From the NCBI RefSeq assembly GCF_028471945.1, contig NZ_CP110128.1, positions 2,778,501-2,842,500 of the forward strand: a DNA stretch of 64,000 nt. Direction: 5' to 3'. Below, piece after piece: positions 54,134 through 63,075 of the stretch (its first letter is position 1; each line of letters begins with the position of its first letter). The translations under genes and the position numbers were made by a program. Below the pieces are notes generated by a model. It did no database searches. It had not been told where the DNA came from and saw only the letters and a program-made list of their open reading frames with translations. The DNA is from Pseudomonas sp. WJP1. GTDB taxonomy: Bacteria > Pseudomonadota > Gammaproteobacteria > Pseudomonadales > Pseudomonadaceae.

Positions 54134-54412
54134 TCAGAACGTGCAGGAGGCAGCGGAAAATACCACCCGGCCGAACTGCGCATTGGCGTCCAGTGGCGTG
54201 ATGGCGAGCAATTGGTCCAGGCGGATCTCCTGCTGGCCGTCGGCCGTTTCAAGGCGCAGAAACTCTTCCTTGTCGCTGGAGGTGCGCGTGGTCAACGCGG
54301 TGGCGACCAGGCGTGCGCCATCGTGCAATTCGATGTCCAGTCGATAGCCGCGCATACAGGCGATCTCCAGATAGTCATGCAGGTCGCAGTTCATGGGCTG
54401 GTAGGGGTTCAT
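54134..54412 (-). CDS. rof: Rho-binding antiterminator, Rof family
   Basis: A 92-residue protein with the Rof/YaeO signature YQPMNCDLHDYLEIACMRGYRLDIELHDGARL, then EEFLRLETADGQQEIRLDQLLAITPLD. Rof binds Rho and weakens Rho-dependent termination. It stands alone between the lipoprotein gene and the gal cluster. Confidence 0.85.
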   Translation of the reverse strand: MNPYQPMNCDLHDYLEIACMRGYRLDIELHDGARLVATALTTRTSSDKEEFLRLETADGQQEIRLDQLLAITPLDANAQFGRVVFSAASCTF

Positions 54413-54506
54413 GTCGTTACTCCTGACAACCTTGCGGTCGGTTCAACGTGGCAGAACTGGCAGCGGTCCTGGGCAATATCTTCGTCCTGGTTGTCCTGTT
54501 CATCAA

Positions 54507-54565
54507 GGAGCCGGCTCGCTCCACATTCGAATGCATTCCCCTGCAGGAGCATGCTCGCTCCTGCA
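54507..54565. repeat. worn REP unit upstream of galT
   Basis: GGAGCCGGCTCGCTCC and GGAGCATGCTCGCTCCTGCAG flank a short spacer. Nothing else definite is seen in the gap 54413-54746 beyond the galT ribosome site. Confidence 0.55.
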
Positions 54566-54746
54566 GACCTCACCCCGAACATCACCCGATAAGAAAAACC
54601 GATACCCGCTTAAGGATTTCCCAGAGGCGGGGCAGGCACCTGCGGCTTTAGAGTCACGCCCAACGTTCGACGGGTTGGATGGCTCATGGGCCTGCCGCCA
54701 TTGCCGAGCCTCTCGCAATTTCTACAAAAATAAGAAGGTGATATGC

Positions 54747-56084
54747 ATGAGTCACGAGACGGTCGATATCAAGGCGTGGATCGACAACCGACCGGTTGCC
54801 GGCTACCAGTGGCTCATAATGAGCCTGTGTTTCTTCGTGGTGCTGTTCGATGGTTTTGACGTCGCGGTCATGGGCTTTATCGCGCCTTCGCTGATCCAGG
54901 AGTGGGGGCTGTCCAAAGCGGCCTTCGGCCCGGTGATGGGCGCCGGCATGGTGGGCCTGGCCATTGGCGCCTTGACCGCCGGTCCTTACGCCGACCGCCT
55001 GGGGCGCAAGAAAGTGCTGTTGATCGCCGTGACCGGTTTCAGCGTGCTGAGCCTGGCCTGTGCCTTTGCCCGCAACCCCTACGAACTGGCAGCCCTGCGG
55101 CTGTTGACCGGCGTGGCCCTGGGCGCGGCGATGCCCAATACCACCACGCTACTCTCTGAATACCTGCCACAGCGTAATCGCTCGCTGTTCATCACCATCA
55201 TGTTCACCGGTTTCAACATGGGCTCGGGGATGGGGGGCTTGTTGGCCGCCTGGTTGATCCCAAATCACGGCTGGCAATCGGTGCTGCTTGCGGGCGGCAT
55301 CCTGCCGTTGGTGTTGCTGCCGTTCCTCTGGTTGCTGTTGCCCGAGTCCCCGCGTTTCCTGGCGGCGCATAATGCGCCAGCGAGCCAGATCGCCAAGGTG
55401 CTGAACAAGTTGGGCGGGCACTTTTCGGCGAGCACCACATTTACCATCAGCGAACCTCAGGTCCAGCACAAGGCGCCGGTGCGCATGTTGTTCACCGAGG
55501 GCTATCGCTTCGGCACGCTGGCACTGTGGATGACCTACTTCATGGGCCTGCTGGTGATCTACCTGACCATGGGCTGGATGCCGACCCTGCTGCGCGAAGG
55601 TGGCCTGTCCATCGAACGCGCGGCGACCATCACCGGCCTGTTCCAGATCGGCGGCACGGTCGGTGCGATCGTGGTCGGCTGGGCCATGGACCGACGTAAT
55701 CCCAACGCCGTCATTGCGACCTCCTATTCATTGGGCGGGGCGTTCATCCTGCTGCTGGGGGCCTTCAGCCTCGAGTCGAGCCTGTTGGCGTTCGGCGTGG
55801 TCGCGGCGGGCTTCTGCATGAGCGGCGCGCAGACCGGTCTCAATGCTTTCGCGCCCGGCTACTACCCAACCGATTGTCGCGCTACGGGGGTGAGCTGGAT
55901 GCTGGGTATCGGCCGCTTCGGCGCTATCTTTGGCTCTCTCATCGGTGGTGCGGTGCTCAGCCTCGGGTTGGGCCTGCCGGTGCTGTTCACCCTGTTGAGC
56001 GTGCCGGCCTTCATCGCCGCGCTGGCGATCCTGGCCAATGGTCATGCACGGCGTCGGGTCAACCGCGCGGTACTGGCGCAATAA
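54747..56084 (+). CDS. galT: gallate/aromatic-acid transporter GalT (MFS)
   Basis: A 445-residue major facilitator of the aromatic acid:H+ symporter group (PcaK-like), with 12 predicted spans. The TM1 signature VVLFDGFDVAVMGFIAPS holds the paired Asp residues and the loop 2-3 motif is GPYADRLGRKKVLL. The ATG at 54747 has AAGGTG upstream. It is the first gene of galT-galA-galP and brings gallate through the inner membrane. The order matches the gal cluster of P. putida. Confidence 0.9.
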   Translation: MSHETVDIKAWIDNRPVAGYQWLIMSLCFFVVLFDGFDVAVMGFIAPSLIQEWGLSKAAFGPVMGAGMVGLAIGALTAGPYADRLGRKKVLLIAVTGFSVLSLACAFARNPYELAALRLLTGVALGAAMPNTTTLLSEYLPQRNRSLFITIMFTGFNMGSGMGGLLAAWLIPNHGWQSVLLAGGILPLVLLPFLWLLLPESPRFLAAHNAPASQIAKVLNKLGGHFSASTTFTISEPQVQHKAPVRMLFTEGYRFGTLALWMTYFMGLLVIYLTMGWMPTLLREGGLSIERAATITGLFQIGGTVGAIVVGWAMDRRNPNAVIATSYSLGGAFILLLGAFSLESSLLAFGVVAAGFCMSGAQTGLNAFAPGYYPTDCRATGVSWMLGIGRFGAIFGSLIGGAVLSLGLGLPVLFTLLSVPAFIAALAILANGHARRRVNRAVLAQ

Positions 56085-56109
56085 TTTTCTTCGAACACAG
56101 GAATTACAC

Positions 56110-57372
56110 ATGGCACGCATCATCGGTGGTCTCGCTGTCTCCCACACCCCAACCATCGGCTTCGCAGTCGATCACGACAAACAGAATGAGGCGGCCTGGG
56201 CGCCGATCTTCGAAGGCTTCGAACCGATCAAGGTGTGGTTGAAGGAGCAACAGCCGGATGTGTTGTTCTACATCTTCAACGACCACGTGACGTCGTTTTT
56301 CTTCGACCATTACGGCGCGTTCTCGCTGGGCGTGGATGAGCGTTACGAAGTCGCGGACGAGGGCGGTAACCCGCGCTCATTGCCCGCGGTCGGCGGGCAC
56401 GCGGCACTGTCGCGGCACATTGGCCAGAGCCTGATGGCCGACGAGTTCGACATGAGCTTCTTTCGCGACAAACCGCTGGACCATGGCTTCTTCTCGCCGA
56501 TGTCGGCGCTGTTGCCGTGCACGCCTGCCTGGCCGGTGGAAATCGTGCCGTTGCAGGTGGGCGTGTTGCAGTTCCCGATTCCCAGCGCGTTGCGCTGCTA
56601 CAAGCTGGGGCAGGCGCTGCGCCGAGCCATCGAAAGCTATCCCGAAGACTTGAAGGTGGCCATCGTCGCTACCGGTGGCGTGTCCCATCAGGTGCATGGC
56701 GAGCGTTGCGGTTTCAACAACCCGCAGTGGGACGAGCAGTTCATCGATCTGTTGGTCAACGACCCGCTGCGCCTGACCGAGATGACCCACGCCGAATACG
56801 CCACCCTGGGCGGCATGGAAGGCTCTGAAGTCATCACCTGGCTGATCATGCGCGGCGCGTTGTCGGCTACGGTGAAGAACCTGCATCAGGATTACTACCT
56901 GCCATCCATGACCGGCATCGCCACGCTGTTGCTGGAAAACCAGGACCGGCCGGTGCCCGCCGACGTCACCGCGCGCCATTTGCAGCACATGCAGCACCAG
57001 TTGGCCGGCATCGAAAAACTCGAGGGCACCTATCCGTTCACCCTGGAACGCAGCGCCAAGGGCTATCGGCTGAACAAGTTCCTGCATCGCATGATCGAGC
57101 CGCAATGGCGCCAGCGTTTTCTCGACGCGCCCGAGGCATTGTTCGAGGAAGGCGGCTTGAGCGAGGAGGAACGCGACCTGCTGCGCCGCCGCGACTGGCG
57201 CGGGTTGATCCAGTACGGGGCGATCTTCTTCGTGCTGGAAAAACTTGCGGCGGTGCTTGGGATTCCCAACTTGCAGGTGTACGCCGCGATGCGCGGCCAG
57301 GGCCTGGACGAGTTCATGAAAACCCGTAACCAGCAGGTGCTGTACTCGGTGGCGGGTAAAGCGCCGCGCTGA
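56110..57372 (+). CDS. galA: gallate dioxygenase GalA
   Basis: A 420-residue extradiol dioxygenase in which a LigB-type catalytic domain is fused to a C-terminal LigA-type domain (about residues 310-410, YRLNKFLHRMIEP...GIPNLQVYAAMRG). The Fe(II) ligands expected from LigB are His12 (AVSHTPT) and His59 (FNDHVTSFF). It opens the ring of gallate to 4-oxalomesaconate. It lies 25 bases after galT and is followed by the porin gene. Protocatechuate 4,5-dioxygenase is the nearest alternative, but the gal neighbours decide for gallate. Confidence 0.93.
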   Translation: MARIIGGLAVSHTPTIGFAVDHDKQNEAAWAPIFEGFEPIKVWLKEQQPDVLFYIFNDHVTSFFFDHYGAFSLGVDERYEVADEGGNPRSLPAVGGHAALSRHIGQSLMADEFDMSFFRDKPLDHGFFSPMSALLPCTPAWPVEIVPLQVGVLQFPIPSALRCYKLGQALRRAIESYPEDLKVAIVATGGVSHQVHGERCGFNNPQWDEQFIDLLVNDPLRLTEMTHAEYATLGGMEGSEVITWLIMRGALSATVKNLHQDYYLPSMTGIATLLLENQDRPVPADVTARHLQHMQHQLAGIEKLEGTYPFTLERSAKGYRLNKFLHRMIEPQWRQRFLDAPEALFEEGGLSEEERDLLRRRDWRGLIQYGAIFFVLEKLAAVLGIPNLQVYAAMRGQGLDEFMKTRNQQVLYSVAGKAPR

Positions 57373-57508
57373 TCACCCGGGGCTGACGCGTCTTCGGCAA
57401 ACGGCGACTCTCCCCGAGTCGCCATCCCTCATTTTCGTTTGACCTCACTGTGCCCGGCACTGACGGGCGCAGGGCATTCCCTTACCCAAAAACCGGACAA
57501 CAATAACA

Positions 57509-58750
57509 ATGAAAAATACCGTCAATTCGCGGATCGTCTGCACCCTGGCTGCCTTCTCCGTGCTTCCGGCCTCGGCTGCCGGTTTTATCGATGACGCTAG
57601 CGCCAACCTGAACCTGCGTAACTTCTACATCAATCGCAACTTCACCAACCCGGCTTACCCGCAAAGCAAGGCGGAGGAGTGGACGCAGAGTTTCATTCTC
57701 GACGCCAGGTCCGGCTTCACCCAGGGCGTGGTCGGGTTCGGCGTTGATGTGCTGGGTTTGTATTCGGTCAAGCTCGATGGCGGCCAGGGCACCGGCGGCA
57801 CGCAGCTGCTGCCGCTCGATAGCGATGGACGTCCAGCCGATGACTTTGGCCGCCTGGCGGTCGCCGGGAAAATGAAAGTCAGGAAAACCGAACTGAAGGT
57901 CGGTGAGTGGATGCCGGTGCTGCCGATTCTGCGTTCCGACGACGGCCGCTCGCTGCCGCAAACCTTTCGCGGTGGCCAGGTCACTTCGCAGGATATCGAC
58001 GGCTTGACGCTGTATGGCGGCCAGTTCCGGCAGAACAGCCCGCGCAACGATTCGAGCATGGACGACATGTTCATGCAGGGTAAAACCGGGTTTACCTCCG
58101 ATCGCTTCAATTTCGTTGGCGGTGAATACAGCTTCAACGACAAGCGCACCTTGATCGGCCTGTGGAATGCCGAGCTCAAGGACATCTACCAGCAGCAATA
58201 CCTGCAAATCGTCCACAGCCAGCCGCTCGGCGCCTGGACCCTGGGGGCGAACCTTGGTTACTTCTGGGGCCGCGAGGATGGTAGCGCCCGCGCTGGCGAC
58301 CTGGATAACCGCACCTTCTCGGCCTTGCTCTCAGCCCGGTATGGCGGCAACACGTTCTACGTTGGCCTGCAGAAACTCACTGGCGACGATGCCTGGATGC
58401 GGGTCAATGGCACCAGTGGCGGCACCCTGGCCAACGACAGCTACAACTCAAGCTATGACAACGCCAGGGAAAAATCCTGGCAGGTGCGTCACGACTACAA
58501 CTTCGTCGCCCTCGGCATTCCCGGCCTGACAGTGATGAACCGCTATATCAGCGGCAACAACGTGCACACCGGTGCAATCACCGACGGCAAGGAGTGGGGC
58601 CGCGAATCGGAACTGGCCTACACCGTGCAAAGCGGCGCGTTGAAAAACCTCAACGTCAAATGGCGTAACTCGAGCATTCGCCGGGACTACAGCAGCAACG
58701 AGTTCGACGAGAACCGCTTGATCGTCAGCTACCCGTTCAGCCTGCTCTAA
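57509..58750 (+). CDS. galP: OprD-family porin GalP
   Basis: A 413-residue OprD-type porin with a signal peptide ending LPASAAG, LNLRNFYINRNFTNPAYPQSKAEEWTQSF and the terminal strand LIVSYPFSLL. It probably passes gallate through the outer membrane. Same strand and order as galTAP in P. putida. It resembles the porin at 19097-20359 in layout but is a separate member. Confidence 0.9.
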   Translation: MKNTVNSRIVCTLAAFSVLPASAAGFIDDASANLNLRNFYINRNFTNPAYPQSKAEEWTQSFILDARSGFTQGVVGFGVDVLGLYSVKLDGGQGTGGTQLLPLDSDGRPADDFGRLAVAGKMKVRKTELKVGEWMPVLPILRSDDGRSLPQTFRGGQVTSQDIDGLTLYGGQFRQNSPRNDSSMDDMFMQGKTGFTSDRFNFVGGEYSFNDKRTLIGLWNAELKDIYQQQYLQIVHSQPLGAWTLGANLGYFWGREDGSARAGDLDNRTFSALLSARYGGNTFYVGLQKLTGDDAWMRVNGTSGGTLANDSYNSSYDNAREKSWQVRHDYNFVALGIPGLTVMNRYISGNNVHTGAITDGKEWGRESELAYTVQSGALKNLNVKWRNSSIRRDYSSNEFDENRLIVSYPFSLL

Positions 58751-58761
58751 CGCCGAACCCC

Positions 58762-59127
58762 TGTGGGAGCGAGCCTGCTCGCGATGGTCGTCAACGATGA
58801 CGCGGGAAACCTGGTACCCCGCGGCACCCTCAGGTTCTTCGCGAGCAGGCTCGCTCCCACAGTTGATTGTCACCATGCCCAGGATCCGTGTTCATGTAGG
58901 AGCGAGCCTGCTCGCGATGGTCTTCAACGATGACGCGGGAAGCCTGGTACCCCGCGGCGCCCTCAGGTTCATCGCGAGCAGGCTCGCTCCCACAGTTGAT
59001 TGTCGCCATGCCCAGGATCCGTGATCTTGTAGGAGCGAGCCTGCTCGCGATGGTGGTCAACGATGACGCGGGATACCTGACACCCCGCGGCGCCCTCAGG
59101 TTTTTCGCGAGCAGGCTCGCTCCTACA
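58762..59127. repeat. three tandem REP-pair units (133-base period)
   Basis: Three units start at 58762, 58895 and 59028, exactly 133 bases apart. Each has GGAGCGAGCCTGCTCGCGATGG, a spacer with AACGATGACGCGGGA and CCCGCGGC, and the inverse TCGCGAGCAGGCTCGCTCC. The last unit overlaps the end of galR. This fills the gap 58751-59122. Confidence 0.92.
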
Positions 59128-60337
59128 GGACCCGAACCGCCTGTTCGCGGATCACCCGGCGAATCGTGTCCATCAAGGCCTGGGCCACCGGCGAATGCAG
59201 GCAGCCGGTGCGGTATGTCAGGCCGATGGCGCGGGTGGTCTGTTTCAGCTCCAGGGGCAGGATGCACAGCTCGCCGGAGGCGATCTCCTGTTCCAGTTGA
59301 TGCGCGGATACCGCCGCGAGCATGTCCGAGCGCAGCAACAACCCGCGGATGATCGCCATGTCGGCGCTTTCCACCACCGGCCGGGGTGGCGCAATGCCGA
59401 AGCGGGTGAAACACTCATCGAGCATCTGCCGGGCCGGCGAACCGGCGCGGGGCAGCACCCAGCGGGCGGCGCTGAGTTCGTCGTGCAGGGTGGTTTTTGA
59501 AGAAAGCGGGTGATCACGCCGAGCCAGTACCACCATGTCTTCCGAGAGCAACGACTCGCCGGTCAAGTCGCTGGCGTAGTCCTGCGAGCGCAAGGCGCCG
59601 AAAATGAAATCGACATCGCCGGCGCGCAGCTCCGTCGCCAGCAGGTCGAATGGGCTTTCATTGGTGATCACCTGGATAGCCGGGTGCTCGGCCATCATGC
59701 GCAAAATCGCTTCTGGCAATATTCGCGTGCGTCCAAGGGGCAGGGCGCCGACATGCACCACCCCCTGCAGGGCGCCGCGCAGGGCGGTGATGTCCATCTC
59801 GATGTGGCGCAGCTCGTTCAGTGCCCGACGAATCGGGAACAGGATTTCATGGCTGGCGCGGGTCGGCTGCAGGCCGCGTGGCGTACGTTCGAAGAGCGTC
59901 TGGCCGCAGCCGTTTTCCATGACCTTGATGGTCGAGCTGATCGCCGGCTGACTCAGGCCCAAAAGGCTGGCGACAGTCTGCATATGGTGCGTTTCACAGA
60001 GTTTGATGAACACTTGCAGGCGTCGGGCCTGGAACAGGTAAAGCGGCTCGATCGCGCGTTTTTCCCCACCGGTCAACAGTCGCGGCACGCTTTCCAGCTC
60101 AGCCAGTACGCGGCGCGCACGGGGCAGCAGGCGTTCACCGTAATCAGTCAAACGCATGCCGTTGGCGTGGCGTTCGAACAGCGTCACGCCAAGTCGGGTC
60201 TCCAGCTCGGAAATCGACCGGGTCACCACTGACTGCGCCCGGTACAGGGCCACCGAGGCCTTGGAAACGCTGCCGTGATCGGCAACGCGGACGAACGCGC
60301 GCACGTGCATCAGGCTAGGTAGTTCAGTGGATTCCAT
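59123..60337 (-). CDS. galR: LysR-family regulator GalR with two helix-turn-helix domains
   Basis: A 404-residue regulator, divergent from galBCD. A first LysR helix-turn-helix spans about residues 10-70 (SVSKASVALYRAQSVVTRSISELETRLGVTLFER) and a second about 104-165 (TVASLLGLSQPAISSTIKVMENGCGQTLFERTPRGLQPT). A substrate-binding domain follows. The start at 60337 leaves out a 31-residue extension. The stop codon TAG is part of a REP unit. It should activate the gal genes in the presence of gallate or a product. Confidence 0.88.
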   Translation of the reverse strand: MESTELPSLMHVRAFVRVADHGSVSKASVALYRAQSVVTRSISELETRLGVTLFERHANGMRLTDYGERLLPRARRVLAELESVPRLLTGGEKRAIEPLYLFQARRLQVFIKLCETHHMQTVASLLGLSQPAISSTIKVMENGCGQTLFERTPRGLQPTRASHEILFPIRRALNELRHIEMDITALRGALQGVVHVGALPLGRTRILPEAILRMMAEHPAIQVITNESPFDLLATELRAGDVDFIFGALRSQDYASDLTGESLLSEDMVVLARRDHPLSSKTTLHDELSAARWVLPRAGSPARQMLDECFTRFGIAPPRPVVESADMAIIRGLLLRSDMLAAVSAHQLEQEIASGELCILPLELKQTTRAIGLTYRTGCLHSPVAQALMDTIRRVIREQAVRVL

Positions 60338-60493
60338 AAGAAGGAGCCTTGCAAATCGATGTTCACATCGGACTATGCCGCCGCTCCGATCCAGTGGCAA
60401 TAAAAAAAACGCATACCTGCAACAGTGCAACGCATTACTCCGTAGGCAGGGCCCGGTGCGATGCTCTTTCGAAACGCAGGAGGAGTATCCGCA

Positions 60494-61228
60494 ATGATCG
60501 AGTCACCGAAAAACGCGCTGGTGGTCAGCGCTCACTCTGCAGATTTCGTCTGGCGCGCCGGCGGCGCTATCGCACTGCATGCGCAACAGGGTTACAACGT
60601 GCACATCGTCTGCCTGTCCTTCGGCGAGCGCGGTGAGTCCGCTAAGTTGTGGCGCAAGGGCGAGATGAGCGAAGCAAAAGTAAAAAGCGCGCGCCGCGAA
60701 GAAGCCCAGGCAGCCGCCGACATTCTGGGGGCCAGCGTCGAGTTCTTCGACATCGGCGACTACCCCATGCGCGCGGACAAGGAAACCCTGTTCCGCCTCG
60801 CCGATGTGTTTCGCCGGGTGCAACCGGAGTTCGTCCTCAGCCACTCGCAGAAAGACCCCTACAACTACGATCACCCGCTGGCCATGAACCTGACCCAGGA
60901 GGCGCGCATCATCGCCCAGGCCGAAGGTTACAAACCGGGCGAGAAAATCGTCGGCGCGCCACCGGTCTACAGCTTCGAACCGCACCAGCCCGAACAATGC
61001 GAATGGCGCCCCGATGTGCTGCTGGACATCACGTCAGTCTGGGACAAGAAGTACGCGGCCATCCAGTGCATGGCCGGCCAGGAACACCTGTGGGAGTACT
61101 ACACCCGCGTCGCCCTGCAGCGCGGCGTGCAAGCCAAGCGCAATGTCGGGATCACCTCCAGCCGCGACATCGTCTATGGCGAAGGCTACCAAAGCATTTT
61201 CCCGCGCGTGACGGAGAACCTGGCATGA
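60494..61228 (+). CDS. galB: 4-oxalomesaconate hydratase GalB
   Basis: A 244-residue enzyme of the LmbE/PIG-L fold, with [21 protein letters not shown] in place of the deacetylase AHPDDE motif and [19 protein letters not shown] carrying His and Asp for zinc. It adds water to 4-oxalomesaconate to make 4-carboxy-4-hydroxy-2-oxoadipate. GGAGGAG precedes the ATG at 60494. It opens galBCD and is coupled to galC. Confidence 0.9.
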   Translation: MIESPKNALVVSAHSADFVWRAGGAIALHAQQGYNVHIVCLSFGERGESAKLWRKGEMSEAKVKSARREEAQAAADILGASVEFFDIGDYPMRADKETLFRLADVFRRVQPEFVLSHSQKDPYNYDHPLAMNLTQEARIIAQAEGYKPGEKIVGAPPVYSFEPHQPEQCEWRPDVLLDITSVWDKKYAAIQCMAGQEHLWEYYTRVALQRGVQAKRNVGITSSRDIVYGEGYQSIFPRVTENLA

Positions 61229-61941
61229 GCGAATTGATCGGCAAAACCGGCATTGTCGTGCGCAATATTGACCGGGCCGAGCGGGCGCTGGTCGACGAGC
61301 TGCAACGCTACGGCGTCGCGACCATTCATGAAGCGCAGGGGCGCAAAGGCCTGCTGGCGTCTTCGATCAGACCCATTCAGCGGGGCACCGTGATCAGTGG
61401 TTCGGCGGTGACGGTGCTGGTCGCACCGGGCGATAACTGGATGTTCCATGTGGCGGTGGAGCAGTGCCGTCCGGGGGATATCCTGGTGGTTGCCCCCAGC
61501 TCGCCCTGCACCGACGGTTACTTCGGCGACCTGCTCGCGACCTCGCTCAAGGCCCACGGCGTGCGCGCCCTGGTGATCGATGCCGGCGTGCGCGACACCC
61601 ACACCTTGCGCGAGATGGCTTTCCCGGTCTGGTCCCGCGCCATCAATGCCCAGGGCACGATCAAGGAGACGCTCGGCTCGGTCAACCTGCCGCTGGTGTG
61701 TGGCGGTCAACTGGTCAACCCGGGGGATGTGGTGGTGGCCGATGACGATGGCGTGGTTGTCGTGCGCCGCGCCGAAGTCGCGCAAGTGGTCGAGGCCAGC
61801 CGTGCCCGCGCCGACCTGGAAGAACACAAGGCCATGCGCCTGGCCAAGGGCGAACTGGGGCTGGACATCTACAACATGCGCGCACGCCTGGCGGAAAAGG
61901 GCTTGCGCTACGTCGACAGCCTCGACGAGCTCGGAGACTGA
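61225..61941 (+). CDS. galC: 4-carboxy-4-hydroxy-2-oxoadipate aldolase GalC
   Basis: A 238-residue RraA-like class II aldolase. Key motifs are [59 protein letters not shown] (the Gly-Asp-Arg metal/substrate site) and [18 protein letters not shown]. It splits its substrate to pyruvate and oxaloacetate, the last step of the route. The ATG overlaps the galB stop codon (ATGA). Confidence 0.92.
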   Translation: MSELIGKTGIVVRNIDRAERALVDELQRYGVATIHEAQGRKGLLASSIRPIQRGTVISGSAVTVLVAPGDNWMFHVAVEQCRPGDILVVAPSSPCTDGYFGDLLATSLKAHGVRALVIDAGVRDTHTLREMAFPVWSRAINAQGTIKETLGSVNLPLVCGGQLVNPGDVVVADDDGVVVVRRAEVAQVVEASRARADLEEHKAMRLAKGELGLDIYNMRARLAEKGLRYVDSLDELGD

Positions 61942-61943
61942 GC

Positions 61944-63014
61944 ATGGGCCAGAGACGGATTCCTTGCCTGTTGATGCGCGGTGGGACGTCCAAGGGGGCG
62001 TATTTCCTGGCGGGCGACTTGCCCGCCCAGCCGGCGCTGCGAGACCGCGTGCTTTTGGCGGTCATGGGCTCGCCGGATGCGCGGCAGATCGATGGCATCG
62101 GCGGTGGCGACTCGCTGACCAGCAAGGTGGCGATCATCCAGCCCTCCGCGCGCTTTGATGCCGACGTCGATTACCTGTTCGCCCAGGTGCTGGTCGATGA
62201 GCCGCGCGTGGACTATGGGCAGAACTGCGGCAACATCCTCGCCGGGGTCGGGCCGTTCGCCATCGAGCGCGGGCTGGTGGCCGTGCAGGGCGATGTGACC
62301 CCGGTGCGGATTTTCATGGAGAACACCGGGCAGATCGCGGTGTCCCATGTGCCCACGCCCCAAGGCGTCGTCAACTATGGCGGTGAAGCGCGGATCGACG
62401 GGGTGCCCGGTGGCGGCGCGCCGCTGATCGTCGAATTCGAGGATGTCGCGGGGTCCAGTTGCGGAGCGTTGTTACCCACCGGCCAGGCTGTCGATGTGTT
62501 AGATGGCATCGAGGTCACCTGTGTCGACAATGGCATGCCGGTGGTGCTGATCCGCGCTGCAGACCTCGGCCTGCGCGGCGATGAAAGCCCTGGGCAGCTC
62601 GATGCCGATGTTACGTTGAAGGCCCGGCTCGAATCGATCCGCTTGCAGGCCGGGCCACGCATGAGCCTGGGTGAGGTCAGCCAGCGCAACGTGCCCAAGA
62701 TGTGCCTGATTGCGCCGGCACAGGCCGGCGGCGCGCTCAGCACCCGCACCTTCATTCCCCATCGCTGCCATACCAGCATTGGTGTGTTCGGTGCGGTCAG
62801 CGTGGCGGTTGGCTGTCTGATCGAGGGCAGTGTCGCGGCGGGCCTGGCCCGTATCGTCGAGGGGGACGTGAAGCAGCTTTCCGTGGAGCACCCCACCGGG
62901 GAATTCACCGTCGAACTGCGCCTGCAAGACAGCGTTCTGGTGGGGTGCGGACTGATGCGCACTGCAAGATTGCTGTTTGATGGAAACGTGTGTGTGCCGG
63001 ATACGCTGTACTGA
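61944..63014 (+). CDS. galD: 4-oxalomesaconate tautomerase GalD
   Basis: A 356-residue isomerase of the PrpF/diaminopimelate-epimerase-like fold. It starts RRIPCLLMRGGTSKGAYFLAGDLP and has IDGIGGGDSLTSKVAII, DYGQNCGNILAGVGPFAIE and PKMCLIAPAQ. It converts the keto and enol forms of 4-oxalomesaconate between GalA and GalB. It begins two bases after galC. Together GalA, D, B and C are a complete gallate-to-central-metabolism route. Confidence 0.92.
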   Translation: MGQRRIPCLLMRGGTSKGAYFLAGDLPAQPALRDRVLLAVMGSPDARQIDGIGGGDSLTSKVAIIQPSARFDADVDYLFAQVLVDEPRVDYGQNCGNILAGVGPFAIERGLVAVQGDVTPVRIFMENTGQIAVSHVPTPQGVVNYGGEARIDGVPGGGAPLIVEFEDVAGSSCGALLPTGQAVDVLDGIEVTCVDNGMPVVLIRAADLGLRGDESPGQLDADVTLKARLESIRLQAGPRMSLGEVSQRNVPKMCLIAPAQAGGALSTRTFIPHRCHTSIGVFGAVSVAVGCLIEGSVAAGLARIVEGDVKQLSVEHPTGEFTVELRLQDSVLVGCGLMRTARLLFDGNVCVPDTLY

Positions 63015-63075
63015 GGGGTGAGATAGACTCATACGGGGCTTATCACCGCAGGAGTGACACGCGTGGCAGGACTGC

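Noticed and set aside
58762..59127. Possible CRISPR array
   Set aside because: The period is 133 bases, each unit is itself a long inverted pair and the spacers are near-identical, so these are REP units.
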